Assembly: GCF_964355755.1 (NCBI RefSeq)
Contig: NC_092672.1
Location: forward strand, 14,008,501-14,072,500
Length of the DNA stretch: 64,000 nt
DNA from: Antedon mediterranea
Taxonomy: Eukaryota; Echinodermata; Crinoidea; Comatulida; Antedonidae
Direction: 5' to 3'
The translations under genes were made by a program, and so were the position numbers. This document shows positions 52,601 through 62,910 of this stretch, in pieces; within the stretch, counting starts at the first letter, position 1; every line of letters starts with the position of its first letter. Below the pieces are notes generated by a model that did no database searches, was not told the origin of the DNA, and saw nothing but the letters and a program-made list of their open reading frames with translations.

Positions 52601-55600
52601 CAGAGAACATACAACAGTTACAGTTACAAAACTACCAACCATGAAAATAGTTCATTATTTTTCACAGATGGATGTGGCGGCCAATACAAAAACAAATATA
52701 ACTTTATTAACCTTTGCCACCACCAGGAAGATTTTGGTTTAGACGCCGAGTGGAATTTTTTCGCTACATCACATGGCAAGAGTGACTCTAGTGCATGTGA
52801 TGGCATAGGTGGAACAGTTAAGAGGCTTGTCACTAAGAGAAGCTTACAGCGTTTGACTGAATGTCATATTCTCACATCTCTCAGTATGTTCGACTACTGT
52901 GTAATTTTTTATTTTTATTTTATGTCTTTAGGCAATGTGGCCAAGGATTACCAATAGTGAATTAATCACTGTCCTATCAGATAGGTGATAATCCCCCTGA
53001 TACGTATTGTGTGAACCAGTTCACCGGGGTAACCCCCTACTCTTTTTCGAATAATGAACTGTGTTCTTTAAAGTACACACAGGTTATAACTGTGTACACT
53101 GGACCTACGGTTTATAGTCCTTATCCGAGAAGACTTGTTCCACCACCAGAACTAGGATCGAGTCGGCCTCGAACCCTTGCCGATGTTGTTGTTGGCTCAT
53201 ATGGACATTCCAGGCTTCAACTTTTTTCATGTGGGAATAGATGAGGTATCTACTGTGGAAAAAGAAATAAAGCCGAGATTCAACCTCGCCCAGACCATCA
53301 AGGGTACATTACAATATTATCGCTTTGTTCCCGTTTCTCTAGCACAGATGCAGGTAGTCTAGTACCCAGATAAACCCTCCGGATGTGGTAGTGATTCAAG
53401 AATCTTTCAGTGATGAAAATGAAATAGTTGCTGATACACAACCCACCATTATTAGACTTCAGAATTTTGTGTGCTGTAGTTATGATGGTGTCCCATGGAT
53501 TGGTTTGGTTGTGGATGTCTCAGAAGAGTTTGGGGATTATCAAATTAAATTGCATCCTCATGGGCCAGCGAAAACCTTTTATTGGCCGTCCAAAGAAGAC
53601 TGTTGTTGGATTCCTGAATCAAATGTACATTGTATTTAATAGCCTCTCCGTTTATAAAATCCTCTTCGACTAGGAATTACAGTATTTCCCAAAATGATCG
53701 CCACAACATTTCTAAATACTGTTTGAATTGGCCAGATGACAAGGAGTAAAGGCCAGACATAGACAATTGTAACATTATAATAATATTTAGTTTGTAAATA
53801 CAATTATTTTTGGAATACATCAAATTGACATTGAAGTAATGCATGTACAGACACCAAAAAATACACTAAAAGGAAGAGGTATGTCAACTTCAAATTGTAA
53901 TTTCATGGAAACAAAGAAAATAAAACCTCCAATTTTTTTATATGTTGTAGTTGACACGTTAGGGCTACATTTTTCGTGATAGTCACCAACAAATCGGGCG
54001 TGCTCCACGGGGTCAATTTCAAGGTCAAAATATATGTCAAAGTTTTATTCAACTTAAAATTAACATAAAAATTAGTATATTTAGGTTCCTTATGGTCTCC
54101 CCTTTACAAAAAATACCTTTGTTTTTAAAATCGAACCTATAGTTCCCGAAATACAGCTCTTTGAAACGTTGCGGACGCGCCCTTTTTTGCGTAAAAACCG
54201 AAAATTGAAATTGCGATATCTCGAAAACCGTTGGTCCGATAAAGTTAAAATTTGAAATTTTGGCTTTAATTGCTATGAATCACTCATATACCAAATTTCA
54301 TCAAAATTGGAAGAGGTAGGGTTTAACTCATTGGGTGATCTGAGATGGAATGACCCCGTAGTTCTCGAGAAAATGCGATTTCAATTTACTTGTTACTTTA
54401 CTTTTGGCCACTAAAAAGTGGTCCAGAATTGAGACCGTGGTCCGGATTACCTCTAATTTAATTTAATAGAGTGGTCCTTGACCACATATCTATCTGCATC
54501 ATTTTGGTAAAGATCTTGCAATAAGTTTTTGAGTAATCCTGCTAACAAACAGACAAACAGACACACGCGATCGACTACATTATACTGTACCTCCTTGGCG
54601 GAGGTAAATAATGAATCATCTACGTTATAGTATTTTGAACAGACTTTTTGTTAACAGTTATTTAAAGCTATCGTATTATTTATCGGCTATTGTCAATAAA
54701 CAGCATCTTACTATAATTATTCCGATTTCACTGCTATGGTATCATAACACAAACAGTGATGTTGATGATGATGATGTGAGATAAAGTGATGCGGTTGTCG
54801 CAAGAAAGGGAGTCTCTGTTCAAGACACTAGGTTATAAAAGGCGTCTTTAAAAAAGTGATCAGGTTGAAACCTGCGTAAATAAAAAAAAATTATTACATG
54901 TTTCAGGATAACTGTAAATTAAACGATGGTTTTGAATCAGCAGTGGATATAGGATGTGGTACAGGTCAGTTAACGAGAGATCTTGCATCATCTTTTAAAA
55001 ACGTCATTGGAGTCGATGTTAGCGAAGCTCAGCTGCAATGTGCAAGACATTCAACAATGAATAAACATAATATTGTCTATAAGTAAGTGCAGTAACTGGG
55101 GTGTCTAGAAAACTCAGATCTAGAAAACTCAGATCTCAGATATATAATATGAGTTTTCTAGATCTAGAAAACTCAGATATCTGACTTTTCTAGATCTAGA
55201 AAACTCAGATATTTGACTTTTCTAGATCTAGAAAACTCAGATATTCCAGAATGGAACTAGAAAACTCAGATCATCATATGATTGGTTGGTAGGTCATTTG
55301 GATCATTCCATTATTAATCAGAAGGTAGGTCATTTGAAATACTAGAGTATTATTGAAACTGACTGTGTATTTTCTTACTAATATTGTAACATGTAGAAGC
55401 GGTCTACGGCTTAAATCATAAAGAAAATAGAGTGCACGTTACCGTTAATCTGAGTTTTCTAGATCTAGAAAACTCAGATATAATTATCTGAGATCTGAGT
55501 TTTCTAGATCTGAGTTTTCTAGACACCACAGTAACTGTTATATCCCAAGGTTGTGCAAGAACTGGCAATTAACGTCTTATGATATCATCACCTCTGTGAT

Positions 55601-58600
55601 TCTTGCATTTCAGCTCGATTTCACTTGAGAATTTGTAACTATAGGACGTAAATACCGTATAGTAGGCCTTATGTCTCGCTTCTGGGAAAGCTGCTTGTTA
55701 CAACCGCTAGTGTAGAAAACGCCAGCTAATGTCGAAACAATCTTTAGGCCTAATGTAGAACAATCCGCCGTTTTCGCTCTTCAGGCTCCTTGGTAATGTT
55801 ATTATAATATTTTCTACATTATCTGCCCGCGATAGTAACTACAATAGCTGATGTTGACCTTTCTGCATTAGCTGGTGTTGATTTTTATTTACTACATTAT
55901 AAGCTGTTGATGTTTTTATATTACCTGGAGGTATTAGCGGTGGATTGTTCTACATTAGCGGTTCTTTCGACATTAGTAGGCGTTTTCTACATTAGCGGTT
56001 ATAACACTGCTCACTATTTTATCCGTCCGATCGTTCTGACGCCACATGATCTGTTGGCCACAAATTAACTAGGAGGCCTACAATGCACTTCTTACAGCAT
56101 CTGCATACCTATTTTCTCTATACTTAATTCAGAATAAGAGAAGAGAAGAAATAAAATAGACCTAAATTAAAAATAATAATAATAATCATGTAATAATAAA
56201 AATGTGTCAAAGGTTATACAAATGATATGAAGGCAAACTAAAAAGAAAGTATGTTTTTATGTGAGTGTAAATAACGGAAATAGTCACTGACGAAAGTGTA
56301 TAGTGAACACTAATATAATAAAATGACGAATTATTTAATAACAATGAATTAATGAGTAATAATGTACCTGAACAGTTACAAGACATGAATTTTGAAGAAT
56401 AAAGTATTTGTATAGTATATTATAACTTAGGATTGTGAGAAAAAAAAAAGAATGCAATAGAACGTAACATTTTTTTAAATTTTAAATTTTTTATTAATGT
56501 TGCAAAAATGTAAAAAAAAAATGAGAAAATGAAAATGTATTAAGAAATTTATTTTAAACTAACGTATTAAAAACTGTACTAATTTAATCCTATTTATTGT
56601 ATACTGTACATGTATAGTATATGGAAACAACAATATCCCTACTTAGAAAATGTATTTATTATGAATTTAAATAGATTTACATCTAAAAAAATTATTTTGT
56701 AAGATTTGGTGATGAACAGAACATTCCCGTCGATCCGTCATCAGTGGATTTGGTGACGTGTGCACAAGCTGTCCATTGGTTAGATTTCGATAAGTTCTGT
56801 GAGGAAGTTGACAGGATTTTGAAACCTAGTGGATGCTTAGCTGTTATCGGTTATTCACTTCCAAAAATTTATTATCAAGGAAAATTACACAGCGGATTAA
56901 ATCGACTGTTTAACGAGGTATGTCATGAATTCAATGTAAAGTATATTGTTGTATATTAAATATGGTCTATTGTGTCCAGTACCACTGGCAAATGTAATAC
57001 AGTGTAGGATAGAATATCACATGTGGCGCCCATACTAATTTAGGTTAGGCTTATGGCGTCCCATGTAATTTATGTGACTCTGTATAAGTATTACACATAT
57101 AGCCTATATTGGACAAATGTATACCGGAGGATCGGCTTTTCATGCAGTATACTCATTTTTTCTATGTAGCTTTTCAGTGGACCACTTAAGCCATACATAG
57201 CGAAGCAAATCGACCTCCTTGATAATCGGTATCACGATTTAAAATTGCCATACAACATTAATAGAAGGTGAGCCAAACTTTATAATAACCGTTTAACGGC
57301 CTGTAGAGTTTGACAGTTCGTTTCTTCAAGAACTCATATCGTGTGGCAGGTGTGATGATCATTCAGCCAGCTATGAATGTTGTATCAGGTGGTGCTTGAT
57401 TATTTTTTATACCTCCATGATTATAGCACATTTAATTAATACTATTTGAAATATTTTAATTGTATTTTTACGTACATTGAAAACCGTGGGGATCCAGTCA
57501 AGTCGCCTGTAGAGCAAGAGTCCGAGTAGCCCTATTCGACGTTCATTGGTTGTTTGATTGAAAATTGTTCTATTTCCACTTATATATTGTCACCTTGAAA
57601 CGTTTTTCTTTTGCCATATGCCCTTTTAATGTAACATAATAGTTATTAACCTTAACCAAAAATTGGATCGAAAAAAATGTAAAGCAAAAAATAGTCAAAT
57701 TTTCAGACAATTGGTTTTTTTGTTGGTTTGTGTTTTTTTTTAAACAATATTTCTTGTCTTTTTATTAGTGAAACCATTATTGTTCATTTGTTTTTCTACT
57801 GAAGTGAATAAGTAATTGATTAAAACTGCGAATGGCCTATTAAAAGTCTCATCTATTAATCTGCATTGTTCATGTTTTTGGGATATATATAATATACATC
57901 TTTGAATGAATACGTAATATACAATTTGGGATCAATGATATACTCTATTTAATAATTATGTAGGCCCTTAACTCTTCTACTATTTAACTATTTTGTTATA
58001 CTATATTATTTATTTATTTTTGTTGGGTTTCATCTTGTTCATGTAACATTTGTTTTTCAAATCTATTGCTACTGCCGTATTATTTTTCAATATATTATTT
58101 TTATTGTATTTTCATCTTCTTATCGTTGTTTTCATTTTTTTAAAGGGATGATTCTTTGGTGATAAGAAAAGATACAACGGTAACAGGAATTATAAATTGT
58201 GCTTCGTCATATTCTCATTACCAACGTTACAAGAAAGATAACCCCGATAAAAAAGATCCACTGGAGGAATTAAAACTAAAGTAATCGTCATTGTTTTACT
58301 AAAAAATAAACAATATTCCACACGCCTTGCAACAAACCGTCAGGCACTTCGCTTTAAAAATGTTTAGCAGTGTAGTCAGTAGGACACCTACCGTAAATAA
58401 GAAAAACAACGAATACCAATATTTCTTTTAAAATAGTTCAATAGCCGATTTTATTTTTGGAATTACGGAGACCGCGTGGTGTAGAATATGCTCACCAATA
58501 CTGTAACTATATACTTATGAGGCTTATCGTACTAGTAATATAGGGAACTTTTGATTTGCAACGATTAAGGTCGTCGTCTGAACCTTAGAACCATACATGA

Positions 58601-58862
58601 GTAGCGAGACACGTCCAAATATTCCTGCACATGCGAACAAATAACGTATTTTGGTCGTTGAAATCTAGTAATTACTTGACGTCTAGCTACCGCAAGTGTA
58701 CTGTGATTAAATGTATGGCAGATATATTACGAACCATATTTTATTATTATTTTTAGAATGACTCTGGAAGTTGGTAAACAACTAGATTCAACAGACGAAA
58801 TTGAAGTGACTACAGAAGATTCAATTTTTCTGTTACTGGCAGCCAAGAACTCCGAGAATTAG
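49633..58862 (+). CDS. Class I SAM-dependent methyltransferase (Methyltransf_11 type)
   Basis: Six exons splice in frame: 49633-49737, 54907-55082, 56704-56917, 57170-57267, 58146-58280 and 58757-58862 (277 aa; all introns GT-AG). The start MATRLFEGVEHASLYDKYRP is the usual opening of this family. Motif I, VDIGCGTGQ, lies at 48-56; VIGVDVS with the acidic ribose-binding Asp at 68-74; motif IV-like VDLVTCAQAVHW at 108-119; and the ILKPSGCLAVIGY strand at about 131-143. The family includes yeast Crg1/Tmt1 and many uncharacterised animal proteins that methylate small molecules; the substrate here cannot be read from the sequence. It is probably cytosolic, as no signal or membrane segment is seen. 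Intron 1 is 5.2 kb and packed with transposons. AATAAA lies at 59154-59159. Confidence 0.9.
51160..51233. repeat. Perfect 35-bp foldback in intron 1
   Basis: 51160-51194 and 51199-51233 are exact inverted copies separated by 4 nt. The arm word ATGCTAGATTT recurs singly at about 51,240, 51,301, 51,352 and 51,377, so it is probably the end of a small inverted-repeat transposon. Confidence 0.9.
51859..54357 (+). mobile_element. DNA transposon with ~0.5-kb terminal inverted repeats
   Basis: Starts GGGTCATTCCATCTCAG; the right end read in reverse starts the same way. The inverted arms run about 51,859-52,381 and 53,851-54,357 and stay alignable throughout, for example at CGGACCAACGGTTTTCGAG. The interior carries a broken transposase (separate entry). 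Target duplication not clear. It lies in intron 1 of the methyltransferase gene. Confidence 0.88.
52598..53639 (+). pseudogene. Decayed transposase of the long-TIR element
   Basis: Three plus-strand frames in different phases read as one protein. 52,598-52,957 holds FFTDGCGGQYKNKYNF and WNFFATSHGKSD..CDGIGGTVKRL. 53,177-53,362 holds FFHVGIDEVSTVEKEIKPRF. 53,385-53,639 ends in a small domain, WIGLVVDVSEEFGDYQIKL..GPAKTFYWPSKEDCCWIP. The TDGC..QYK and SHGK..DG.GG..K motifs look like a DDE-type nuclease core. The tail resembles Tudor/SH3-like domains in transposon proteins. The superfamily is not identified. Frameshifts separate the parts. Confidence 0.7.
54400..54612. repeat. Dispersed repeat ending in CTCCTTGGCGGAGGTAA
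   Basis: Carries CTGCTAACAAACAGACAAAC and the inverted CCTCCTTGGCGGAGG tail, a combination I know from dispersed repeats in several marine invertebrate genomes. Family name uncertain. Confidence 0.55.
55099..55528. mobile_element. MITE with iterated TCTAGAAAACTCAGA ends
   Basis: The ends GGGTGTCTAGAAAAC and, in reverse, TGGTGTCTAGAAAAC are inverted. A 9-bp direct repeat CAGTAACTG flanks it exactly (55090-55098, 55529-55537), as expected for Mutator-like elements. The motif CTAGAAAACTCAGAT is repeated about ten times in both orientations near the ends. It lies in intron 2 of the methyltransferase gene, starting 16 bp after the donor. Confidence 0.85.
55697..56005. mobile_element. Small inverted-repeat element, CCGCTAATGTAGAA type
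   Basis: The left end GTTACAACCGCTAGTGTAG and reversed right end GTTATAACCGCTAATGTAG match over at least 27 bp. Inner copies of CTAATGTAGAACAATCC and CTAATGTCGAAA recur on both sides. No coding sequence. Confidence 0.75.
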
Positions 58863-59450
58863 TTATTACATACAGTTATTATTAATATTATTAATGGTTT
58901 TGATTACTCAATATTAATTATCTTGAAGTATATACACTGTATAGTCGCTTTTTCTAAACTTTAATAATGTCAACGCTTTTCTGGAAGCCATCTGATTAAT
59001 TTGCGCTTTCTTATAGGCCTAATTTGTATGAAAAGTATGAGACACTCGCGCACGATAACCTCTGGTAACTAGAGATTGCGTGCACAGTCATGGTCATTGT
59101 TGCTTTATATAGGAGATATTCGCTTTACAAACTTATTTTAAATTGTAAAAATGAATAAAATAATGTTATATTGGCAATTGAATTGTTAGTGTTATACTTC
59201 ACTCTTTACTCTATTGACCATCGTCAACTCTATGTTGTCTTTCATTTTTAAAATTCCAATCAAATGACGTCATCAATAAAAACAATAAAATCATTGTATT
59301 TTCATGATATTATTGCTTTTACTAATCATGACGTCATTTAATTGGACGTGTGAAAATATCATTTTCATCAAAGGAAGCATGATTATTCTATAGTTCTAGA
59401 ATGAAAGGTTTTTATATTTGTTATCGTCCTATTATATATATATTATATGT
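58863..59450. other. 3' flank of the methyltransferase gene
   Basis: 3' UTR with AATAAA at 59154-59159, then AT-rich DNA with TGACGTCAT words (59,265 and 59,330). Confidence 0.45.
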
Positions 59451-59531
59451 CCAAACCATTTACTTCATATAAGGAAATCAGTTATTTTATCTTAACCTAA
59501 CTGATTTCCTTATATGAAGTAAATGGTTTGG
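59451..59531. repeat. Perfect 34-bp hairpin
   Basis: CCAAACCATTTACTTC... at 59451-59484 has an exact inverted copy at 59498-59531 with a 13-nt loop. It lies about 590 bp past the methyltransferase stop. It could be a MITE relic or an RNA hairpin; nothing in the sequence decides. Confidence 0.92.
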
Positions 59532-59864
59532 AAATTTTGGGGATTTGTTGATGTTTTTTTTACAGTTTTACAATGATAGTTTTATTCTTGCACAAACATT
59601 TGAGGGCGGAATGGATGTGGTTGACAAAAACCTGCTCAATCCTGTCTGCTCTTCCAATTTCTTGTTGAAATAAATAAATTCATCATTTTATTGCTAATTA
59701 AAGGTAACCGTGTTAGCCTCTTCCAAACATCATCATCATTGTTATATAACAATTGTCATTATTTATCTATGTATGTTTCAAAGCTGAGGATTTGAACATT
59801 TTATTCTGTATTAACCAAAAACTATCATTTTATTACTGATTTTACGGATGTCGGGGTTTGGTCG

Positions 59865-60274
59865 GCCCGGCGCATACTAGAGCTTTCGGCTGAGCCAACT
59901 GGCACGAGTTACACACTTGGCTCACTAAAAAATTTGCCGCAAACTATGTTCGCGTTATATCGGACGCACACTAAACGCCTTCAGTACGCGATTTTCTGAT
60001 TGGATAATTACTTACTACGCTATACAGCACGCGCTGAAATATCATAATAAATCAGAACATGTCATGCGCAGTGGAATTTTTTAGTGAGCAGGAAGGAAGC
60101 TCAAGTTCGGCGCACACTTGAGGAAAAAATGGCACGCGTGCCAAAAAATATTAAACACGATAGATATTTTCCTCAGCCTGGCCGATTCCTCACGAAATCC
60201 CCGGTGCACACTGTGATGAGGCAAGTGTTACTCGTGCCAGTTGGCTCAGCCGAAAGCTCTAGTGTGCGCCGGGC
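59865..60274. mobile_element. 410-bp inverted-repeat MITE
   Basis: The left GCCCGGCGCATACTAGAGC and reversed right GCCCGGCGCACACTAGAGC ends match over about 50 bp (through CAACTGGCACGAGT). GCGCACACT words recur inside. The open frame across its right half is not a gene. Confidence 0.8.
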
Positions 60275-60504
60275 TTTAGCAAAACAATTGTATTATTGAC
60301 AACAAGAACTTTTTTTATATCAATTCGGCTACTGTAGAATTTATTTTCAAATTAACTTCAAAACTATTTGTTAGGTTTAATGATCATCGAAATGTAATTA
60401 ATAAATAAAATATAATTACGGTTCATTAATATTAATTACTTCTAACGCTAAAAGAATGTTTATTCGTAGGCCTACTTAAGTAACACAGTTAATTATTTTA
60501 ACAT

Positions 60505-62601
60505 TTAGAGAATACAGGGAATTACTGTAAATAGTAGGCTCATGATAAAAGCAGTGTGTTGAACGGCCCCGCTATCACCGTGAGATTGTGTTGGAGCTGC
60601 TTGGGTTGTTGGAGGATAGGGAACGTCGACAGATGAATCCCAATTGTTTGTTTCTGGCATAACGTACCAAGAGTATTTAAAATCAGCATTACAACCATCT
60701 GAATGAAAATGGCAACACATATGGCATTCTGTGTTTGCTTCCGGTTCATTTCCAAAACATGCCAGGCCTCCTGGAAGAAGAGTAGAGGCGTAGACCAGAT
60801 CGTAGCAAAAATCCTGAAATTAAAACATGTTTAGAGTTAACGGTTTTGACACAGTAGAGCTGGAGCTGCGTTTAGTTTTGCAATTTTGTTTAGCAATTTG
60901 TATTTTAAAAAACAGCTTCGATTATGGTCGGTTTAACTTACGTATTCCATACATCCCTTCTGTATAACCCATCCATCATTATTAGCGTTCATCTTGAATC
61001 CTGAATGGCATGTTGGATTTGAGAGACTTGCGCTGCATTCTACCATCTCACCACCAGTAGCGTTGCTTCCAGACGGCTATTATGAAACAAAAAACCGTAT
61101 CATAATAAAACCTAAATCATGGCTATAAAACTTTACATCGTTCAGTAATCGCATTTCATCTCATAAAAATGTGAATTTAGCCTACCTGTAATCGTACAAT
61201 AATGGACATTTTTTAGTATTTTACATCTATTGACATTTATGCAAAAATTAAGTTCGGGTGTGAAGGAACTGAACAATTCTCCACAGAGGAGCTCTGTGAC
61301 ACCGTGACGCTTTGTATTTTTATAGATTGTTTGTTTAGATAAATAAATAAAAAGACCATTTTGATCAATTCAAATATCCCCCAATTAGGCCTATATTTCT
61401 CCCGCAATTTAACAAGTTTCGCGAATGCGTGTAAGGAAACATGTAATGATAGTCTTTAGGAGATTAACAACTTATGTATGCTATGTTAAAAGAGTATAAG
61501 ATTCATTATTGACAAGTGTAATGTTTCCAAAGCACGATTTCATTTCGCCTTCAGTAAGTCTAAAGGCCAGCTCAGAAGCATCGCACGACGGGGCCCGACG
61601 AAACGTCTTGACTCGTCGGTGCTGTCTGAGTTGAATTAGCATCGGGAGTAGTTTTTAGGTCGTCGGAAGAACTTTAAGCATGTTTAATTTTCTCCCGACG
61701 AGACAAGACGGCTCATCGGGCCTCGTCGTATGACGCTGTCTGAGTTGGTCTTTACACACGTGCTTTTAAATTTTGGAACTTTCAGCTTCCCCACAGGCCT
61801 ATTCATTCGCGTTGAGAATTATATTACGACATTGGTAGTGTGGTATACGATGCAATACAAAAAGGTACAAATAAAAAGAACAAACAAGTCTCTAGCCTAG
61901 CCTACTAGGCCTAGACATAAGCCTAGGCCTATTTTAATAGGTCTCAATAAATAATAAAATATCATCAAAAAGTGTTCTTACCACACCGTTACACTCATCG
62001 TTGTCATTTTCGTTATAGCATTCATAACACATCAGGGAACTTGCAGCTCCTAAATGAAATTTCAAAACCAAGCTGTTATTGTGTTCACTGTTACTGTTAG
62101 TGAATAGTGTTAGGCTTAGCCTAGCCTAGCTAGGGGCCTAGTATAGCCTAGTAGAGGCTAGGCCAGGCCTCTACCTATAGGCTAGGCCCTTATGTATGGC
62201 CTGGTGGTACGTCGGTGAGATGGTAAAAATATGTTCATGCCGCGAATTTTAAAACATCACGTGTTGCGCGCTACTAGGCCTAGAGGCTAGGCCTAGCTAG
62301 GCCTACTACGTCTAGCCTCCCCTCTAGCCAGTAGGCCTAGGCATAGCCTCTCTACTGGCTAGCCTAGGCCTATCGACTGTTTGTAGGTAGCCTAGGGCCT
62401 AACTATGCTAGGCGTAGCGCCTAAAATAAAGCCTAGGCCTAGCCTAGGGCCTAGCCTAAATAAAGAGCTAGGCTAGCTGAGCTTACCTAGGCTAGGCTGG
62501 CCCTACTAGCCTAGGCCTAGACTCTAGTATGCTAGGCCTACCTACTTACCGATAAATGTCATGAAACCTAAAGTTAATATGAAGAATTTAATATTTGCCA
62601 T
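60505..62601 (-). CDS. GPI-anchored Ly6/uPAR-type (quiver-like) protein
   Basis: Four exons join in frame: 62550-62601, 61982-62049, 60942-61076 and 60505-60813 (187 aa; introns GT-AG). Residues 1-22 are a signal peptide (MANIKFFILTLGFMTF). The mature part opens LMCYECYN, the Ly6 signature. Cysteines follow at 25, 28, 37, 54, 63, 82, 88, 104, 115, 118, 119 and 126, ending with the CC....CN pattern (CCHFHSDGCN) of three-finger folds. A Pro/Thr/Gln stalk and a hydrophobic tail (HTAFIMSLLFTVIPCIL) fit removal for a GPI anchor. It should sit on the outer cell surface. Relatives include insect quiver/sleepless, which modulate ion channels; that role is not shown here. Intron 1 is filled with CTAGGCCTAG words and intron 2 holds a small MITE. 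Confidence 0.87.
61563..61752. mobile_element. TA-flanked MITE in Ly6 gene intron 2
   Basis: TA on both sides flanks the inverted ends AAGGCCAGCTCAG and, in reverse, AAGACCAACTCAG. Inner CGACG-rich words (CCCGACGA, CGTCGGAAG) recur on both arms. The TA target is consistent with a Tc1/mariner-type element. Confidence 0.7.
61890..62545. repeat. CTAGGCCTAG-rich low-complexity tract
   Basis: Dozens of overlapping CTAGG, GGCCTAG and TAGCCTAG words flank and fill intron 1 of the Ly6-like gene; exon 2 sits within the tract. It has no fixed period. Confidence 0.85.
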
Positions 62602-62910
62602 TTCGAGATTTGAACTTTGTTAGGCTCTTTCGTGTTGTTGGGGGGAGAAAAAAAGAGTAATAAATCGCGGGTGTAGTGTGTCGTCCAGTTTTCGAAAATC
62701 AGAATGTTGTTATTTTAAAAAAGAATGCGTCGTATGCGCGCGCGACGTAAACAACCAACGCGCGTTATTCCTTGGATCCAACCACCAATCAGTCACGCAG
62801 ATTTTTATAGTAGCAAAGAACTTATAAGTTCTTTGATAGTAGCTTCTCCCCCCCCCCCCGGCCATATATTTCGCATTGTTTTGTTTTTTACATAATATAG
62901 TAATTTGTTG
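62602..62910. promoter_or_regulatory. Upstream of the Ly6-like gene
   Basis: Presumed promoter. A 12-base C run at about 62,849 and CpG-rich GCGCGCGCGACG (about 62,737). No coding sequence. Confidence 0.35.

Noticed and set aside
60084-60299. 71-residue plus-strand frame
   Set aside because: Spans the right arm of the 410-bp MITE.
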